In this document: piece by piece, positions 25,016 to 35,318 of the stretch
How positions within the stretch are numbered: position 1 is the stretch's first letter
Layout of the letters: every line of letters starts with the position of its first letter
Source of the DNA: Pseudomonadales bacterium
GTDB taxonomy: Bacteria > Pseudomonadota > Gammaproteobacteria > Pseudomonadales > Halieaceae
Length of the DNA: 64,000 bases
Direction of reading: 5' to 3'
Assembly: GCA_024234815.1 (NCBI GenBank)
Contig: JACKNO010000002.1
Location: forward strand, 62,001-126,000
Notes under the pieces: generated by a model
Seen by the model: the letters and a program-made list of their open reading frames with translations, nothing else
Told to the model about the DNA's origin: nothing
Databases searched by the model: none
Program-made: the position numbers and the translations under genes

Positions 25016-27443
25016 TAACGGGTCCCAGCGCGCAGAAGACCTCCACACCTATCACCCCGGCGAGGAGGAAGTATTCCTGGAGCGGATAATCTTCTCGTTC
25101 CGGGGCCCACTGCTGTTTGTTTTCCTGCTCGCGACGGTGTTTTTCGCCTACCAGACCGCCGGACTGCGGCCGGACGCCAGTTTCGAAAAAATGATCCCGA
25201 TGGAGCATCCGTACATCCGCTCCTTCATGAAACACATTTCTGATCTCGGCGCGGCTGGCACCAGCATACAGGTCGCGGTGGAGCATACCTCGGGCGATAT
25301 TTTCGATCCTGACTACCTCGACGTGCTGCAAAAGGTCAACGATGAGGTGTTCTATCTGGAAGGCGTGGATCGCAACAGGATGCGCTCGCTGTGGACGCCC
25401 AACGTACGCTGGACTGAAGTCACGGAGAAAGGGTTTGAAGGCGACAAGGTCATTGATTCCGACTACGACGGTTCCGAGCAGGCCATGGCGCAACTGCGCC
25501 AGAATATCCTGCGTTCCGGCGAAGTGGGTCGACTGGTTTCCGACAACTATCGCTCCAGCATCGTACAGGCACCCCTGATCGATATCGATCCCACCACAGG
25601 TGAACCGCTGGACTACTGGGCCTTGTCACAATCCCTGGAAGAGGTCCGTGATAAATACGAGCAGCTGTCAGTCGACGCCAACGGGCAGCCGACGATCCGG
25701 ATTCATATTATTGGATTCGCGAAAATTATCGGCGACCTGCTAGACGGCATCACCGCTATACTGCTCTTCGCCGTCATCACCCTGTTGATCACTTCCGTGT
25801 TGTTGTTCCTCTACACCCGCAGCCTGCGCGGCACGCTGTCGCCGCTGCTGTGCTCGATCATCGCCGTGATCTGGCAACTGGGTCTCCTCAAGACCCTGGG
25901 CTATGGCCTCAACGCTTATTCGATACTGATACCTTTCCTGGTGTTCGCGATTGGCGTCAGTCACGGGGTACAGATCGTCAACGCATTCCTCGGGGAGAGT
26001 ATCGCCGGAAATGATCGGCGAATAAGTGCGCAGCGCGCTTTTCGCTCCCTGTACGTGCCCGGAATGACGGCGCTGTTTTCCGACGCTGTCGGTTTTGTCA
26101 CGATGGTCCTGATTCCGATTCAGGTAATAAAGGACCTGGGCGTAGCGGCCAGCATCGGTGTCGCTGTTGTCATGCTCACCAATCTGGTGCTGTTGCCGGT
26201 GATGATGTCCTATATCGGTATCACGCTGAAAACCCTGGAGCATCACCGCCAGGCCCGCACTAACGATGCCGTGCGCCGCACCGCCTGGCGACTGCTGTCC
26301 AACCTCGCCAGCGCAGGGGTCGCCAAGGTATCAATCGCAATAGCGGCGCTCGGCTTCGCGATCGGCATATACGGCGGACAAAACCTGCAAATCGGTGACC
26401 TGGACCCCGGCGCGCCGGAGCTGCAACCGGATTCCCGCTACAACCTGGATAACCAGTATATTACCGACAACTACGCCACCAGCTCTGACATCTTTGTAGT
26501 GATGGTGGAAACGCCCGAAGAGCAATGCGCACAGTATGACAAGCTCGCACTGGTTGACCGCTTCGTCTGGCATATGCGCAATGTGCCCGGTGTAAGCTCC
26601 GCGATTGCGGCATCGGATGTCTCGAAGCTGTACGCGGCGGGCTATAACGAGGGCAATCTGAAATGGGCCACTATCAACCGCGATCAGCGCCTGCTGGGTT
26701 CCACGTTCGACCAGATGCCGGCCGCCCTGATGAATACCAGTTGCAGCCTGCTGCCGGTGGCCCTGTTCCTCAGCGACCACAAGGCGGAAACCCTGCAGCG
26801 GGTAGTCGACGCGGCGCAGGACTTCGCCGAGCGTAACCGGCAGGATGGTATTCACTTTGCCCTGGCGGCAGGTAACGCCGGTATTGAAGCTGCCACCAAC
26901 CAGGAGATCGCTGTTGCCCAGACCCGCATGATGCTGCTGATTTACGGGGTGGTCGGTGCGCTGGTATTCCTGAGTTTCGCGTCCTGGCGTGCCGTGATCT
27001 GCATCATGACGCCGCTGGCGCTGACCTCCTTCCTGGCCCAGGCCCTGATGGCCCATCTCGAGATCGGCGTAAAAGTCGCCACGCTTCCGGTCATCGCGCT
27101 GGGTGTCGGGGTCGGCGTCGACTACGGTATCTATATCTACAGCAAGCTGAGTTACTACCTGCGTCGCGGCATGGGAATCCAGCAGGCTTATTACCACACC
27201 CTCACAACCACGGGAGAGGCTGTCAGCCTTACCGGCGTCATGCTGGCGGTGGGCGTGGCGACCTGGATCTGGTCTCCCATCAAATTCCAGGCGGATATGG
27301 GGCTGCTGCTCACCTTCATGTTCCTGTGGAATATGGTGGGAGCCCTGTGGCTGCTGCCTGCGCTTGCGCACTTCCTGGTAAAGCCGGAAAAGTTCGCGGC
27401 CGCGCAGGTGGAGCCGGTCCCGGGCGAGGCTCCCGCGCCGTGA
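25008..27443 (+). CDS. MMPL/RND-superfamily transporter
   Basis: An 811-residue inner-membrane protein with twelve predicted helices: one near residue 35, a block around 245-400, one near 445, and a block around 640-790. Two large periplasmic loops lie between, giving the RND duplicated layout. Motifs such as FAIGVSHGVQIVNAF and GVGVGVDYGIYIYS, each with a conserved GxxxxD-type helix-4 segment, fit the MMPL/HpnN group of lipid and hydrophobic-compound exporters. The GTG start at 25008 overlaps the previous gene, and GGGAGG lies about 12 bases before it. Substrate unknown; a hydrophobic lipid is probable. Confidence 0.9.
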   Translation: MNDNGSQRAEDLHTYHPGEEEVFLERIIFSFRGPLLFVFLLATVFFAYQTAGLRPDASFEKMIPMEHPYIRSFMKHISDLGAAGTSIQVAVEHTSGDIFDPDYLDVLQKVNDEVFYLEGVDRNRMRSLWTPNVRWTEVTEKGFEGDKVIDSDYDGSEQAMAQLRQNILRSGEVGRLVSDNYRSSIVQAPLIDIDPTTGEPLDYWALSQSLEEVRDKYEQLSVDANGQPTIRIHIIGFAKIIGDLLDGITAILLFAVITLLITSVLLFLYTRSLRGTLSPLLCSIIAVIWQLGLLKTLGYGLNAYSILIPFLVFAIGVSHGVQIVNAFLGESIAGNDRRISAQRAFRSLYVPGMTALFSDAVGFVTMVLIPIQVIKDLGVAASIGVAVVMLTNLVLLPVMMSYIGITLKTLEHHRQARTNDAVRRTAWRLLSNLASAGVAKVSIAIAALGFAIGIYGGQNLQIGDLDPGAPELQPDSRYNLDNQYITDNYATSSDIFVVMVETPEEQCAQYDKLALVDRFVWHMRNVPGVSSAIAASDVSKLYAAGYNEGNLKWATINRDQRLLGSTFDQMPAALMNTSCSLLPVALFLSDHKAETLQRVVDAAQDFAERNRQDGIHFALAAGNAGIEAATNQEIAVAQTRMMLLIYGVVGALVFLSFASWRAVICIMTPLALTSFLAQALMAHLEIGVKVATLPVIALGVGVGVDYGIYIYSKLSYYLRRGMGIQQAYYHTLTTTGEAVSLTGVMLAVGVATWIWSPIKFQADMGLLLTFMFLWNMVGALWLLPALAHFLVKPEKFAAAQVEPVPGEAPAP

Positions 27444-27497
27444 ACATCCAGGCTCTGAACGAATGAGAAATACCGCGAACAACGAGTGGAAAATATT

Positions 27498-29102
27498 ATG
27501 ATAATGCACTACCCGCAACGCTACAGCATTCTCGCCCGGGCCGTGTCCGCCGCGGGCCTCCTGCTGGCCGCCTCCGCGGCCCACGCACTTTCCTTCGACT
27601 TCGGTGACGACGGCGACTGGCGCCTGGACTGGGACACCAATGTGGCCTACACAAGCCAGTGGCGGGTCGCCAAACAGGACGATGACCAGTTCAATTACAA
27701 GCAACTGGACGATCCTATCGCCTCGTTCAAACGACACACAGTGCTGATAAACGCCAACGACGGCGACAACAACTTCAATCGCAGCCTGGTACAGAACAAG
27801 GTGTCGTTTGTCACGGAAATGGATCTCAAGTGGCGTACTTACGGCCTGTTCACAAGGGCCAGGGGCTACTACGACGATGTCTATGACCAGCACACGGACC
27901 AGAGCGAGGAGGATTTCCTGACCTACAACTCGGGCAACTCCCCGGCCATCGGCGGCACCACGGATTTCCGCCGCTTTCCCAAAGGCACCATCGACAAACA
28001 CCGCGACCGCCTGGAAATGCTGGATTACTTTTTGTACGCTAACGGTGAACTGCCCGGTGAACACCTGTTCAACGTGAGACTGGGCAGCCAGGTGATCAAC
28101 TGGGGAGAGGCTACATTTACCGCCGGCATCAACGGCCTGCAGAACAGGGCCGACCTGATAGCGCGCAACACCCCCGGGGTCGAGGTCAAGGAAATCCTGC
28201 TACCCACCGGAGCCCTATACGGCCAGGTGGATGTGACACCCGATATCACCTTCGAGGCCTATTACCAGTACGAATGGAAGAAAACCGAACTCAACGGGGT
28301 GGGCAGTTTCTTCAGCGACCGGGACTTTCTCGGGCCGGGAGCAGAAAACTTCCTGATCAGCCTCGGGCCGGACAATTTCCTGGTCGCGCCCAGGACGCCT
28401 GACGAAGCCGCCTCGGACAGTGGCCAGTGGGGATCGGCCCTGCACTGGATCGTACTCGGGGACACCGATCTCGGGCTCTACTACATCAACGCACATAGCA
28501 AGGCCCCCGCCTACAGGCTGAACTACAACGGCGCCATTCCCGATAACTACACCATCGTCTATTTCGAGGATATACAGGGCTACGCCGCCAGCTTCACCAC
28601 GGTACTGGCCGATACCAACGTACAGGGGGAAGCCTCCTTCAAAACCGATGTACCGGTTGTGCTGGTGGACGGCGACCCGGTAAAAGGCGACCTTGCCTCC
28701 TATCAACTCGGCGGTTCCTATGTATTCGAACCCACCGCCCTGTGGGACGATGCCAACCTCACCTTCGAGTTGGCCGGGGCCTATATCACTTCCCACGACA
28801 GCGGCGAGTTGCTGTACGACGATCACGGCACCGTTATCAACCTGCGCCTGGAACTGGCCTACCTGAACCTTACGCACGGACTCGACCTGAAGGTACCCAT
28901 TTTTTTCCGGCGCGGACTGGACGGCAATATCCTGGAAAGCGAGATGGTGGAAGACTCCTCCGCCTTCAACATCACTTTCCAGTTCGTCTACCTCAATAAT
29001 TTCACCACCGCCATTGGCTACTCCAACTTTTTCGATGGCGGCGAGAATACCTACATCAACGACCGCGACAATGTGTCGCTGAACTTTGCTTACAGCTTCT
29101 GA
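27498..29102 (+). CDS. DUF1302 family outer-membrane protein
   Basis: About 534 residues with a signal peptide ending at AAHALS (near residue 30). Beta-strand patterns and aromatic-rich sequence follow, ending in FAYSF, an outer-membrane barrel-type terminal phenylalanine. Matches DUF1302. Position in the operon after an RND pump and before DUF1329 suggests an outer-membrane component for the same cargo. ATG 27498 is chosen; GTG 27486 and ATG 27504 are in frame too. Confidence 0.85.
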   Translation: MIMHYPQRYSILARAVSAAGLLLAASAAHALSFDFGDDGDWRLDWDTNVAYTSQWRVAKQDDDQFNYKQLDDPIASFKRHTVLINANDGDNNFNRSLVQNKVSFVTEMDLKWRTYGLFTRARGYYDDVYDQHTDQSEEDFLTYNSGNSPAIGGTTDFRRFPKGTIDKHRDRLEMLDYFLYANGELPGEHLFNVRLGSQVINWGEATFTAGINGLQNRADLIARNTPGVEVKEILLPTGALYGQVDVTPDITFEAYYQYEWKKTELNGVGSFFSDRDFLGPGAENFLISLGPDNFLVAPRTPDEAASDSGQWGSALHWIVLGDTDLGLYYINAHSKAPAYRLNYNGAIPDNYTIVYFEDIQGYAASFTTVLADTNVQGEASFKTDVPVVLVDGDPVKGDLASYQLGGSYVFEPTALWDDANLTFELAGAYITSHDSGELLYDDHGTVINLRLELAYLNLTHGLDLKVPIFFRRGLDGNILESEMVEDSSAFNITFQFVYLNNFTTAIGYSNFFDGGENTYINDRDNVSLNFAYSF

Positions 29103-29126
29103 GACAGACAAGGGAGGATTTCGATT

Positions 29127-30515
29127 ATGCGGTTACTCAAAAGCAGCGTGATTGCGCTGGCACTGTCGCTTACCGCCGCTGGCGCGGCTGCAAAAATGTC
29201 GGCGGAGGACGTGGCGCGCCTGGGCAAAGACCTCAACCCGATGGGCGGGATCAAGGCTGGCAGCGAGGACGGTCTCCTGCCGGAATGGACCGGCACGGTG
29301 GTCGGCCTGCCCCCGGGTCTCAAATGGGACGGTCCCGGCACGACCTACCCCGACCCCTGGCCCGATGAAAAACCGCTGTTCGTGATCACCAAAGAGAATA
29401 TGGAACAGTACCGGGAGCGTTTGAGTCCCGGGCAGGTCGCCATGTTCGAAACCTACCCCGACACCTTTCGCATGCCGGTTTACCCCGGCCACCGGGAATT
29501 TGCGTTTTACCCGGAGTTTTACGAAAAGGTGCTGTATAACGCGAAAAACAGCCAGTTGATCAACGACGATGAGGGCATAGAGGGTTTTGTCGGCGGCGCC
29601 GCCTTTCCCGTGCCGTCTACCGGGCCGGAGGCGGTCTGGTTTACCCGCACCACCGGCGCCTATGAGACTACGGAGGGCGAATACAGTGATATCGCGGTGT
29701 TCCCCAATGGCACCCGTTCCACGCGCCGCTCCAGGTTTCTGCAGGAGTCTCCCTACGCCAGTCGCAACAACCCTGTCACTGCGGAGTACGAGTACCCGAA
29801 ACTGGGAGAATTCGCAGGTTACATCATGACCTATGTGACTGAACCTGCGCGGGACAAAGGCCTGATCACGGCCGTCCTCGAGCCCTACGACTACTCCAAA
29901 AACGCGCGCGAAGTCTGGCGCTACCTGCCGGGGTCACGACGGGTACGACGGGCTCCCACGGTTGGTTTCGATACACCCGACGGCCCCGGCGGGCTCAAGA
30001 CGGTGGACGAGGTGAGAGGGTTCAACGGCTCGATGGAACGCTTCGAGTGGAAACTACTGGGCCGCCAGGAAATTTTTGTGCCCTATCATAACTACCGGTT
30101 TGACGACCCCAGCCTGAGCTACGATGAACTGCTGACCAAATTCCACGCAAACCCCGACTACATGCGCTATGAACTCAAACGCGTGTGGGTAGCCGAGGGG
30201 ACCTTGCGCGAGGGCGAGCGCCATATCTACGGCAAGCGCCGGATCTACGTGGACGAGGACACCGGGTTCACTGTCATCACCGAAAACTACGACGGCCACG
30301 GCGAGTTATGGAAAGTCGTGCTCACCAACAACATTTACGAATACGGCGGCCAGGCCTACGCCCGGCGGGCGCAAATGTACCATGACCTGCGTGCGGGGGC
30401 TTACATTGCCGAGCGCCTGATCAATGACAGCGCTCCCATGCTGTATGACGTCAACCCGATGAAAGGGCCCGTCCACTTCTCCCCCAGCAATATCCGCAAG
30501 CTGGGCAAGCGCTAG
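29127..30515 (+). CDS. DUF1329 family periplasmic protein (LolA-like fold)
   Basis: A 462-residue protein with a signal peptide ending near AGAAAK (residue 22). The mature protein matches DUF1329 (GIKAGSEDGLLPEWTGTV, and REVWRYLPGSRRVRRAP), a family predicted to have a LolA/LolB-like lipid-carrying fold. It is the last gene of the four-gene operon, 24 bases after DUF1302. A periplasmic shuttle between the RND pump and the outer membrane is a reasonable inference. A hairpin terminator follows. Confidence 0.88.
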   Translation: MRLLKSSVIALALSLTAAGAAAKMSAEDVARLGKDLNPMGGIKAGSEDGLLPEWTGTVVGLPPGLKWDGPGTTYPDPWPDEKPLFVITKENMEQYRERLSPGQVAMFETYPDTFRMPVYPGHREFAFYPEFYEKVLYNAKNSQLINDDEGIEGFVGGAAFPVPSTGPEAVWFTRTTGAYETTEGEYSDIAVFPNGTRSTRRSRFLQESPYASRNNPVTAEYEYPKLGEFAGYIMTYVTEPARDKGLITAVLEPYDYSKNAREVWRYLPGSRRVRRAPTVGFDTPDGPGGLKTVDEVRGFNGSMERFEWKLLGRQEIFVPYHNYRFDDPSLSYDELLTKFHANPDYMRYELKRVWVAEGTLREGERHIYGKRRIYVDEDTGFTVITENYDGHGELWKVVLTNNIYEYGGQAYARRAQMYHDLRAGAYIAERLINDSAPMLYDVNPMKGPVHFSPSNIRKLGKR

Positions 30516-30531
30516 TCCGGACAGCGCAGCT

Positions 30532-30556
30532 GGCCCCGGAGCAGGACTCCGGGGCC
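30532..30556 (+). terminator. terminator after the DUF1329 operon
   Basis: GGCCCCGGA and TCCGGGGCC form a perfect 9-base stem with a 7-base loop, 17 bases after the DUF1329 stop codon and followed by TTGCTTGC. The T tract is poor, so efficiency is uncertain, but position at the operon end supports the call. Confidence 0.6.
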
Positions 30557-30594
30557 TTGCTTGCGCCACCTCTCGGCGTGGCGCACAGGATACT

Positions 30595-31356
30595 TCAGGA
30601 ACCCGCCAGGAGCGCCCTCGCCCCCTCCCACAGCAGTTTCACACCGATCACCAGCAGGAAAAAGCTGATCACCTGGTAATAGAAGGTCGCTCCCGAGCGC
30701 TTTACCAGTGCGTGCCCGATCTTTACGCCCAGAGGAGCCAGCGGCACCAGCGCCAGTGAGTAAATCAGATTGTCCGAGGTGAATTGCCCCAGCGCGTAGT
30801 ACGGCACCAGTTTGACCACGTTTACCACCGCGAAAAAAATACCTGCGGTACCGGCAAAAAGCAGTGGGCTCAGACGCTTGGGCTGCAAATACACGGTGAA
30901 CGGCGCTCCGCCCGCGTGGATACTGAAACTGGTAAAACCGGAGAGTGTGCCCAGCACGCCGGCAGACACCCGATTGTGTTTACTGCTCGTGTGCGAGTTG
31001 CGGCCAAGCAACTGCTGGGCGCCAAAGCCCAGGGCCAGGACGCCGATCAGTATCCGCATATAGTGCTCATTCATGGCGTCGGCCGAGACAAAGCCAATGA
31101 GTATTCCAAGCAGTGCCCCTGGGAGCAGATACAGGAGCGCCGTGCGGTCAAATACACCCCAGTAGGTCTTGACGACAAAGGCATCCATGACAACCAGTAT
31201 CGGCAGGAGAATGGCGGCGGCCTGGGTGGGCGGCATGGCCAGTGCCATTATCGGCACCGCCAGGATAGACACGGCGCCGCCAAAGCCGCCCTTGGACACC
31301 CCGTACAGCAGGACCGCGGGAATACAGGTGAGGTAAAAACCCGGGTCGCTGAACAA
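30595..31356 (-). CDS. TauE/SafE-family sulfite or anion exporter
   Basis: A 253-residue inner-membrane protein with about eight helices and the two-domain TauE/SafE layout (GVSKGGFGGAVSILAVP near the start, GFTSFSIHAGGAPFT in the second half). Members export sulfite, sulfoacetate or other organosulfur anions. The start is TTG 31356 with GAGG eight bases upstream. It begins six bases after the purC stop, so the two are probably co-transcribed although functionally unrelated. Confidence 0.87.
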   Translation of the reverse strand: MFSDPGFYLTCIPAVLLYGVSKGGFGGAVSILAVPIMALAMPPTQAAAILLPILVVMDAFVVKTYWGVFDRTALLYLLPGALLGILIGFVSADAMNEHYMRILIGVLALGFGAQQLLGRNSHTSSKHNRVSAGVLGTLSGFTSFSIHAGGAPFTVYLQPKRLSPLLFAGTAGIFFAVVNVVKLVPYYALGQFTSDNLIYSLALVPLAPLGVKIGHALVKRSGATFYYQVISFFLLVIGVKLLWEGARALLAGS

Positions 31357-31362
31357 GTGGCC

Positions 31363-32466
31363 TCAGTCTACCAGGCCAAAGCTGGTCGCCAGGATATCGA
31401 TGATTTCCGCTTTCGGGTTATCGGGTATTGGCAGCTTTTTGCCGATGATTTTTTCGGCGATACCCACGTAGGTGCGCGAGACTTCCATCAGCACCTCGGT
31501 TGGCAGGGCGTTATCGCGGGCCAGTGCCATTCGCTCCGGCATCCTGTCCTTGTTCAGCAGGATATCCGGGTCGGGAAAGTGCTGTAACAACAACTGGCGA
31601 AAGCCCTCTTTGGAGTTTTCCACCACCTTGCCATCGCGCCACGCGGGGCCATCCCATATCCGGGAAGAATCGGGTGTACCCACCTCATCCATGTAGATCA
31701 GTTTGTCGCGACCGGCGGCGTCGGTGACGTAGCCGAACTCAAACTTGGTATCCACGAAAATCTGGTCCAGTTTGGCAAGTTCGCGGCTGATCAGGTCGAA
31801 GCCCTCGCGCAGCAGTGTTTCATAGCGGTCCACGTCGGCCACGCTGCCGAAGTTGAAGGCCGCAAAATTGTTCTCGATGTCGGCACGTGTGATGTTCACG
31901 TCATCGGCTGCGGGAACGCCCGGAATGCCGGTCAGGATACCCTTGGTCGAGGGCGTAATGAGCAATTCGGGCAGTTTCTGGTCGCGCTGCAGGCCGTCGG
32001 GAATTCCGATACCGCAGAATTCCCGCTCGCCCTTGGCATAGGCGCGCCACATGGAGCCGGTAATGTACTGGCGGGCTATCGCCTCGATCATCACTGGCCG
32101 TGCTTTCTGCACAATCCACACCAGTGGATGTGGTATTTCCAGAATGTGGCTGTCCGCCAGACCTTGCTCCCGGAACAAGCGAAACCAATGATTGGAGATG
32201 GCGTTGAGCGCGGCGCCCTTCCCCGGCACCCCCCGCATGTCACCGTCGCCGTGCCAGATGCAGTCGAATGCGGAAATGCGGTCGCTGATGACCATGATCG
32301 CGAGAGGTGCGTCAGGCGCCACATCGTAAGCTCTATCGGCTACCAGGCGGGCACTGTCACTGGCACTCAACCAGTAGACGGAGCGCACCTTGCCACTGTG
32401 CACCGGCGCCGCGGTGCGGATAGGAAGGTCGTTGTTTACCGCTAATACCTTATCGGCAAGACTCAT
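31363..32466 (-). CDS. purC: phosphoribosylaminoimidazole-succinocarboxamide synthase
   Basis: A 367-residue SAICAR synthetase of the long type found in many gammaproteobacteria. It makes SAICAR from CAIR, aspartate and ATP in purine synthesis. The start [18 protein letters not shown] at 32466 is the family N terminus, with AGGACC upstream. [10 protein letters not shown] and DTKFEFGYV are family motifs that bind ATP and substrate. It is divergent from the globin/TonB receptor pair. Confidence 0.95.
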   Translation of the reverse strand: MSLADKVLAVNNDLPIRTAAPVHSGKVRSVYWLSASDSARLVADRAYDVAPDAPLAIMVISDRISAFDCIWHGDGDMRGVPGKGAALNAISNHWFRLFREQGLADSHILEIPHPLVWIVQKARPVMIEAIARQYITGSMWRAYAKGEREFCGIGIPDGLQRDQKLPELLITPSTKGILTGIPGVPAADDVNITRADIENNFAAFNFGSVADVDRYETLLREGFDLISRELAKLDQIFVDTKFEFGYVTDAAGRDKLIYMDEVGTPDSSRIWDGPAWRDGKVVENSKEGFRQLLLQHFPDPDILLNKDRMPERMALARDNALPTEVLMEVSRTYVGIAEKIIGKKLPIPDNPKAEIIDILATSFGLVD

Positions 32467-32804
32467 CGTGTCAGGTCCTGTGTTGGTCATAAAATCCGGC
32501 GCGGCCATGCGCGATTGCCACCAAAGTTCGCGATCCTCGCCCGCGTGCTCCCCGGGGCGACAATGTTAGCAGAGCCGGGCACTGGCGGCATCATCGAACA
32601 GTATTTTGTGCTGCTCTCCTCGGGCACACGCAATGCATTCCACCGTATGCCGCGATCACAGCGGCGCCTCGCAAGAAAAACGACCCGGACCGGGACACGG
32701 CCGCCCGTAACGGATAAAATGGCCCGGACCATGCAGCGCAGTAAACCAGGATTCCGCGCACGCGCCCTTCCCTCCCGCTTTGACATGAACGAGGAAACCG
32801 CCAG

Positions 32805-33233
32805 ATGCAAGAAGCTCAGACGCCCTACCAATTGCTGGGCGAGCAGGGTATTCGGGAACTGACCTCTGCTTTTTACGACATCATGGACAGCCTGCCGGAG
32901 GCCGCGGGTGTGCGGGCAATGCACGCCTCCGATCTCGCCCCGATGAAGGAAAAGCTGGCCGAATACCTGATCGGCTGGATGGGGGGACCACCGCTGTACG
33001 CGGACAAATACGGCACCGTCTGCATGACCACGCCCCACGAACACTACCACATCGGCCCCGAGGAGCGGGACCAGTGGTTGCTGTGCATGGACAAAGCCCT
33101 GGAGCGCATCGGTGCCAGTGAGGATTTGATCAAAATGCTGAGTGTCCCGATGTTTCGTATCGCGGACGCTGTTCGCAACCGCGAGGGACCCAGCGCTGCA
33201 GCCGCCAACCCCAATATCATCGCCGCGGGATAG
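32805..33233 (+). CDS. group II truncated haemoglobin
   Basis: A 142-residue globin of the 2-over-2 fold. The probable proximal His is residue 78 (TTPHEHYHIGPEERDQWL), with the group II ERDQWL motif following and Trp91 at the position conserved in group II. The N terminus has the TPYQLLGEQGIRELTSAFYD helix. Such proteins bind O2 or NO in the cytoplasm. It ends eight bases before the TonB receptor start, indicating one operon. Confidence 0.9.
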   Translation: MQEAQTPYQLLGEQGIRELTSAFYDIMDSLPEAAGVRAMHASDLAPMKEKLAEYLIGWMGGPPLYADKYGTVCMTTPHEHYHIGPEERDQWLLCMDKALERIGASEDLIKMLSVPMFRIADAVRNREGPSAAAANPNIIAAG

Positions 33234-33240
33234 GGCCCCG

Positions 33241-35298
33241 GTGCTTCCGTCCAGACACTGCCGGGGTGCGCCTCTGCTCTTCTTACTGGCATCCGCCTGG
33301 GTACAGGCGGCGGCACCTGAACATGTTCTGGTGACAGCTACTCGCGTACCCGAGGATGGCGCGAAGCTGCCGATGGCCTGGTCCAGCATCAGCGAGGAAG
33401 AACTCGCGCTGGTCGGTCACGTTCATATCAACGAGGCCATGCAGCAGGTGCCCGGCACCTGGATCGCCCGGGGTAATGGCCAGGAGAGCCTCATCGCCCT
33501 GCGCTCGCCGGTGCTGACCGGCGCCGGCAGTTGTGGCGCCTTCCTGATCGCCGGGGACGGCATCAGCCTGCGCGCACCCGGCTTCTGCAACGTCAACCAG
33601 TTGTTCGATGCCAACACCGAACAGGCCGGGCGGATTGAGGTTATCAAGGGTCCCGCCACAGCCCTGTACGGTTCCAACGCCATGCACGGACTCATAAACG
33701 TGATCAGCGCGGCGCCCAGCGACGAGGAGGACCAGAACATCGCCCTTGAAGCGGGCCCCTACGACTACTACCGGGCCAAATACCGCTATGGCAATACCTG
33801 GGGCGACCACGGCGTCAGCGTGCGCGTCAACGGCACCACCGACGGCGGCTACCTTGACGACGCCGGCTACGACCAGCAGAAAGCCACCCTGCGCCACGAT
33901 TTCGAGAACGAGCTGTGGCGCGTCAGCAGCGTACTGGACTACGCCAACCTGAACCAGGAAACCGCGGGGTACATCCAGGGTTACAAGATCTACAAGGACA
34001 AGGGCAGCCGGCGCGACAATCCCAATCCGGAAGCCTACCGCGACGCCCGTTCCCTGCGCTTCCACAGCGCCGTCAGCCGGGTGCTCGACGCCGCCAACAC
34101 CCTGACGGTCACGCCCTATCTGCGCGCCAATGAGATGAAGTTCCTGCAGCACTTCGTACCCTGGCAGCCGGTGGAGAAAAATGACCACAGTAGCCTGGGC
34201 CTGCGCACCGCCCTGAACACCGACCTCGATGGCAGTAGCTGGGCCAACGGCGTTGAACTGGAGTACACCGATGGTCGCCTGCGCGAGTACCAGCAGGAGG
34301 AGTTCAGCCCCAACCAGCCGGCGGGTGTGCACTACGACTACAAGGTCGGTGCGTCAATGGCCGCCGCTTACAGCCAGTGGCGCACCAGCCTGGGCAGCAA
34401 CTGGGAACTGAGCGCCGGGGTCCGACTGGAATACACCTACTACGACTACGACAACAGGACGGCGGACGGTCCCGCGTGTGCGCCCACCGCCAGTGCCTGT
34501 CGGTTCTACCGCCCCGCGGACCAGGATGACGATTTTACCGACTGGAGCGCCAACGCCGGAGCCAGTTACAGCCTGACACCCGAAACCATCGCCTACCTGC
34601 GCCTCGCCAACGGTTTTCGGGCACCACAGACAGCTGAACTGTACCGCCTGCAGAGCGACCAGCGGGAAGCCAACCTGGATTCGGAAGAGCTGAGTAACAT
34701 CGAGCTGGGTCTGCGTGGCGTGTGGCGGGAGCAACTTGAATACGACCTGTCGGTGTACCTCATGCACAAGCAGAATGTGATTTTCCAGGACGCCGACCGC
34801 TACAACGTCAGCGGTGCCAAGACCCGCCACTACGGGGCGGAGTTGAGTCTCGACTACCGTTTTGCACAGGACTGGTATTTTCGCTTCGATGGCACCTGGG
34901 CCAGCCATACCTATGATAACGAGATCAACCTGCTGGGCAGCGCCGGCAATCTCAATGGCAACACAATAGAAGGCGCGCCGGAAGCCTTTGGCAGCGCGAG
35001 AGTCGGTTGGAATTTTCCCAGTTTGGGGAGCGAAACCGGGACGGCGGAACTGGAATGGGTATATATGGACTCCTACTACCTGGAGCCCGAGAATGAACAC
35101 CAGTACGATGGTCATTCACTGTTCAACCTGCGGATTTCAAGTATGGTGAACAGGCACTGGCGCGGAACGCTGCGCGTCACCAACCTGCTGGACAAGGACT
35201 ATGCCGAACGCGCCGACTTCGGATTTGGCGAGTACCGGTATTTTGTCGGCCAGCCCCGCGGGGCTTACCTGGAAATCAGTTACCAGTTCGGCTCCTGA
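33241..35298 (+). CDS. TonB-dependent receptor
   Basis: About 685 residues. A signal peptide is followed by a plug domain (VLVTATRVPEDGAKLP, a TonB-box-like start, then IEVIKGPATALYGSNAMHGLINVIS, the plug signature). A 22-strand-type barrel ends in GAYLEISYQFGS. The start is GTG 33241, directly after the globin stop; the frame upstream overlaps the globin gene and is not used. It imports a ligand such as a siderophore, haem, vitamin or large organic through the outer membrane. ENVT-type iron-specific motifs are not seen, so the ligand stays open. Confidence 0.9.
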   Translation: MLPSRHCRGAPLLFLLASAWVQAAAPEHVLVTATRVPEDGAKLPMAWSSISEEELALVGHVHINEAMQQVPGTWIARGNGQESLIALRSPVLTGAGSCGAFLIAGDGISLRAPGFCNVNQLFDANTEQAGRIEVIKGPATALYGSNAMHGLINVISAAPSDEEDQNIALEAGPYDYYRAKYRYGNTWGDHGVSVRVNGTTDGGYLDDAGYDQQKATLRHDFENELWRVSSVLDYANLNQETAGYIQGYKIYKDKGSRRDNPNPEAYRDARSLRFHSAVSRVLDAANTLTVTPYLRANEMKFLQHFVPWQPVEKNDHSSLGLRTALNTDLDGSSWANGVELEYTDGRLREYQQEEFSPNQPAGVHYDYKVGASMAAAYSQWRTSLGSNWELSAGVRLEYTYYDYDNRTADGPACAPTASACRFYRPADQDDDFTDWSANAGASYSLTPETIAYLRLANGFRAPQTAELYRLQSDQREANLDSEELSNIELGLRGVWREQLEYDLSVYLMHKQNVIFQDADRYNVSGAKTRHYGAELSLDYRFAQDWYFRFDGTWASHTYDNEINLLGSAGNLNGNTIEGAPEAFGSARVGWNFPSLGSETGTAELEWVYMDSYYLEPENEHQYDGHSLFNLRISSMVNRHWRGTLRVTNLLDKDYAERADFGFGEYRYFVGQPRGAYLEISYQFGS

Positions 35299-35318
35299 AG
35301 TTTCACCGCCCGGCGCGC

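Noticed and set aside
26331..28064. A 577-codon frame on the minus strand
   Set aside because: It is antisense to the MMPL and DUF1302 genes, which have clear family matches; its sequence has no recognisable domain.
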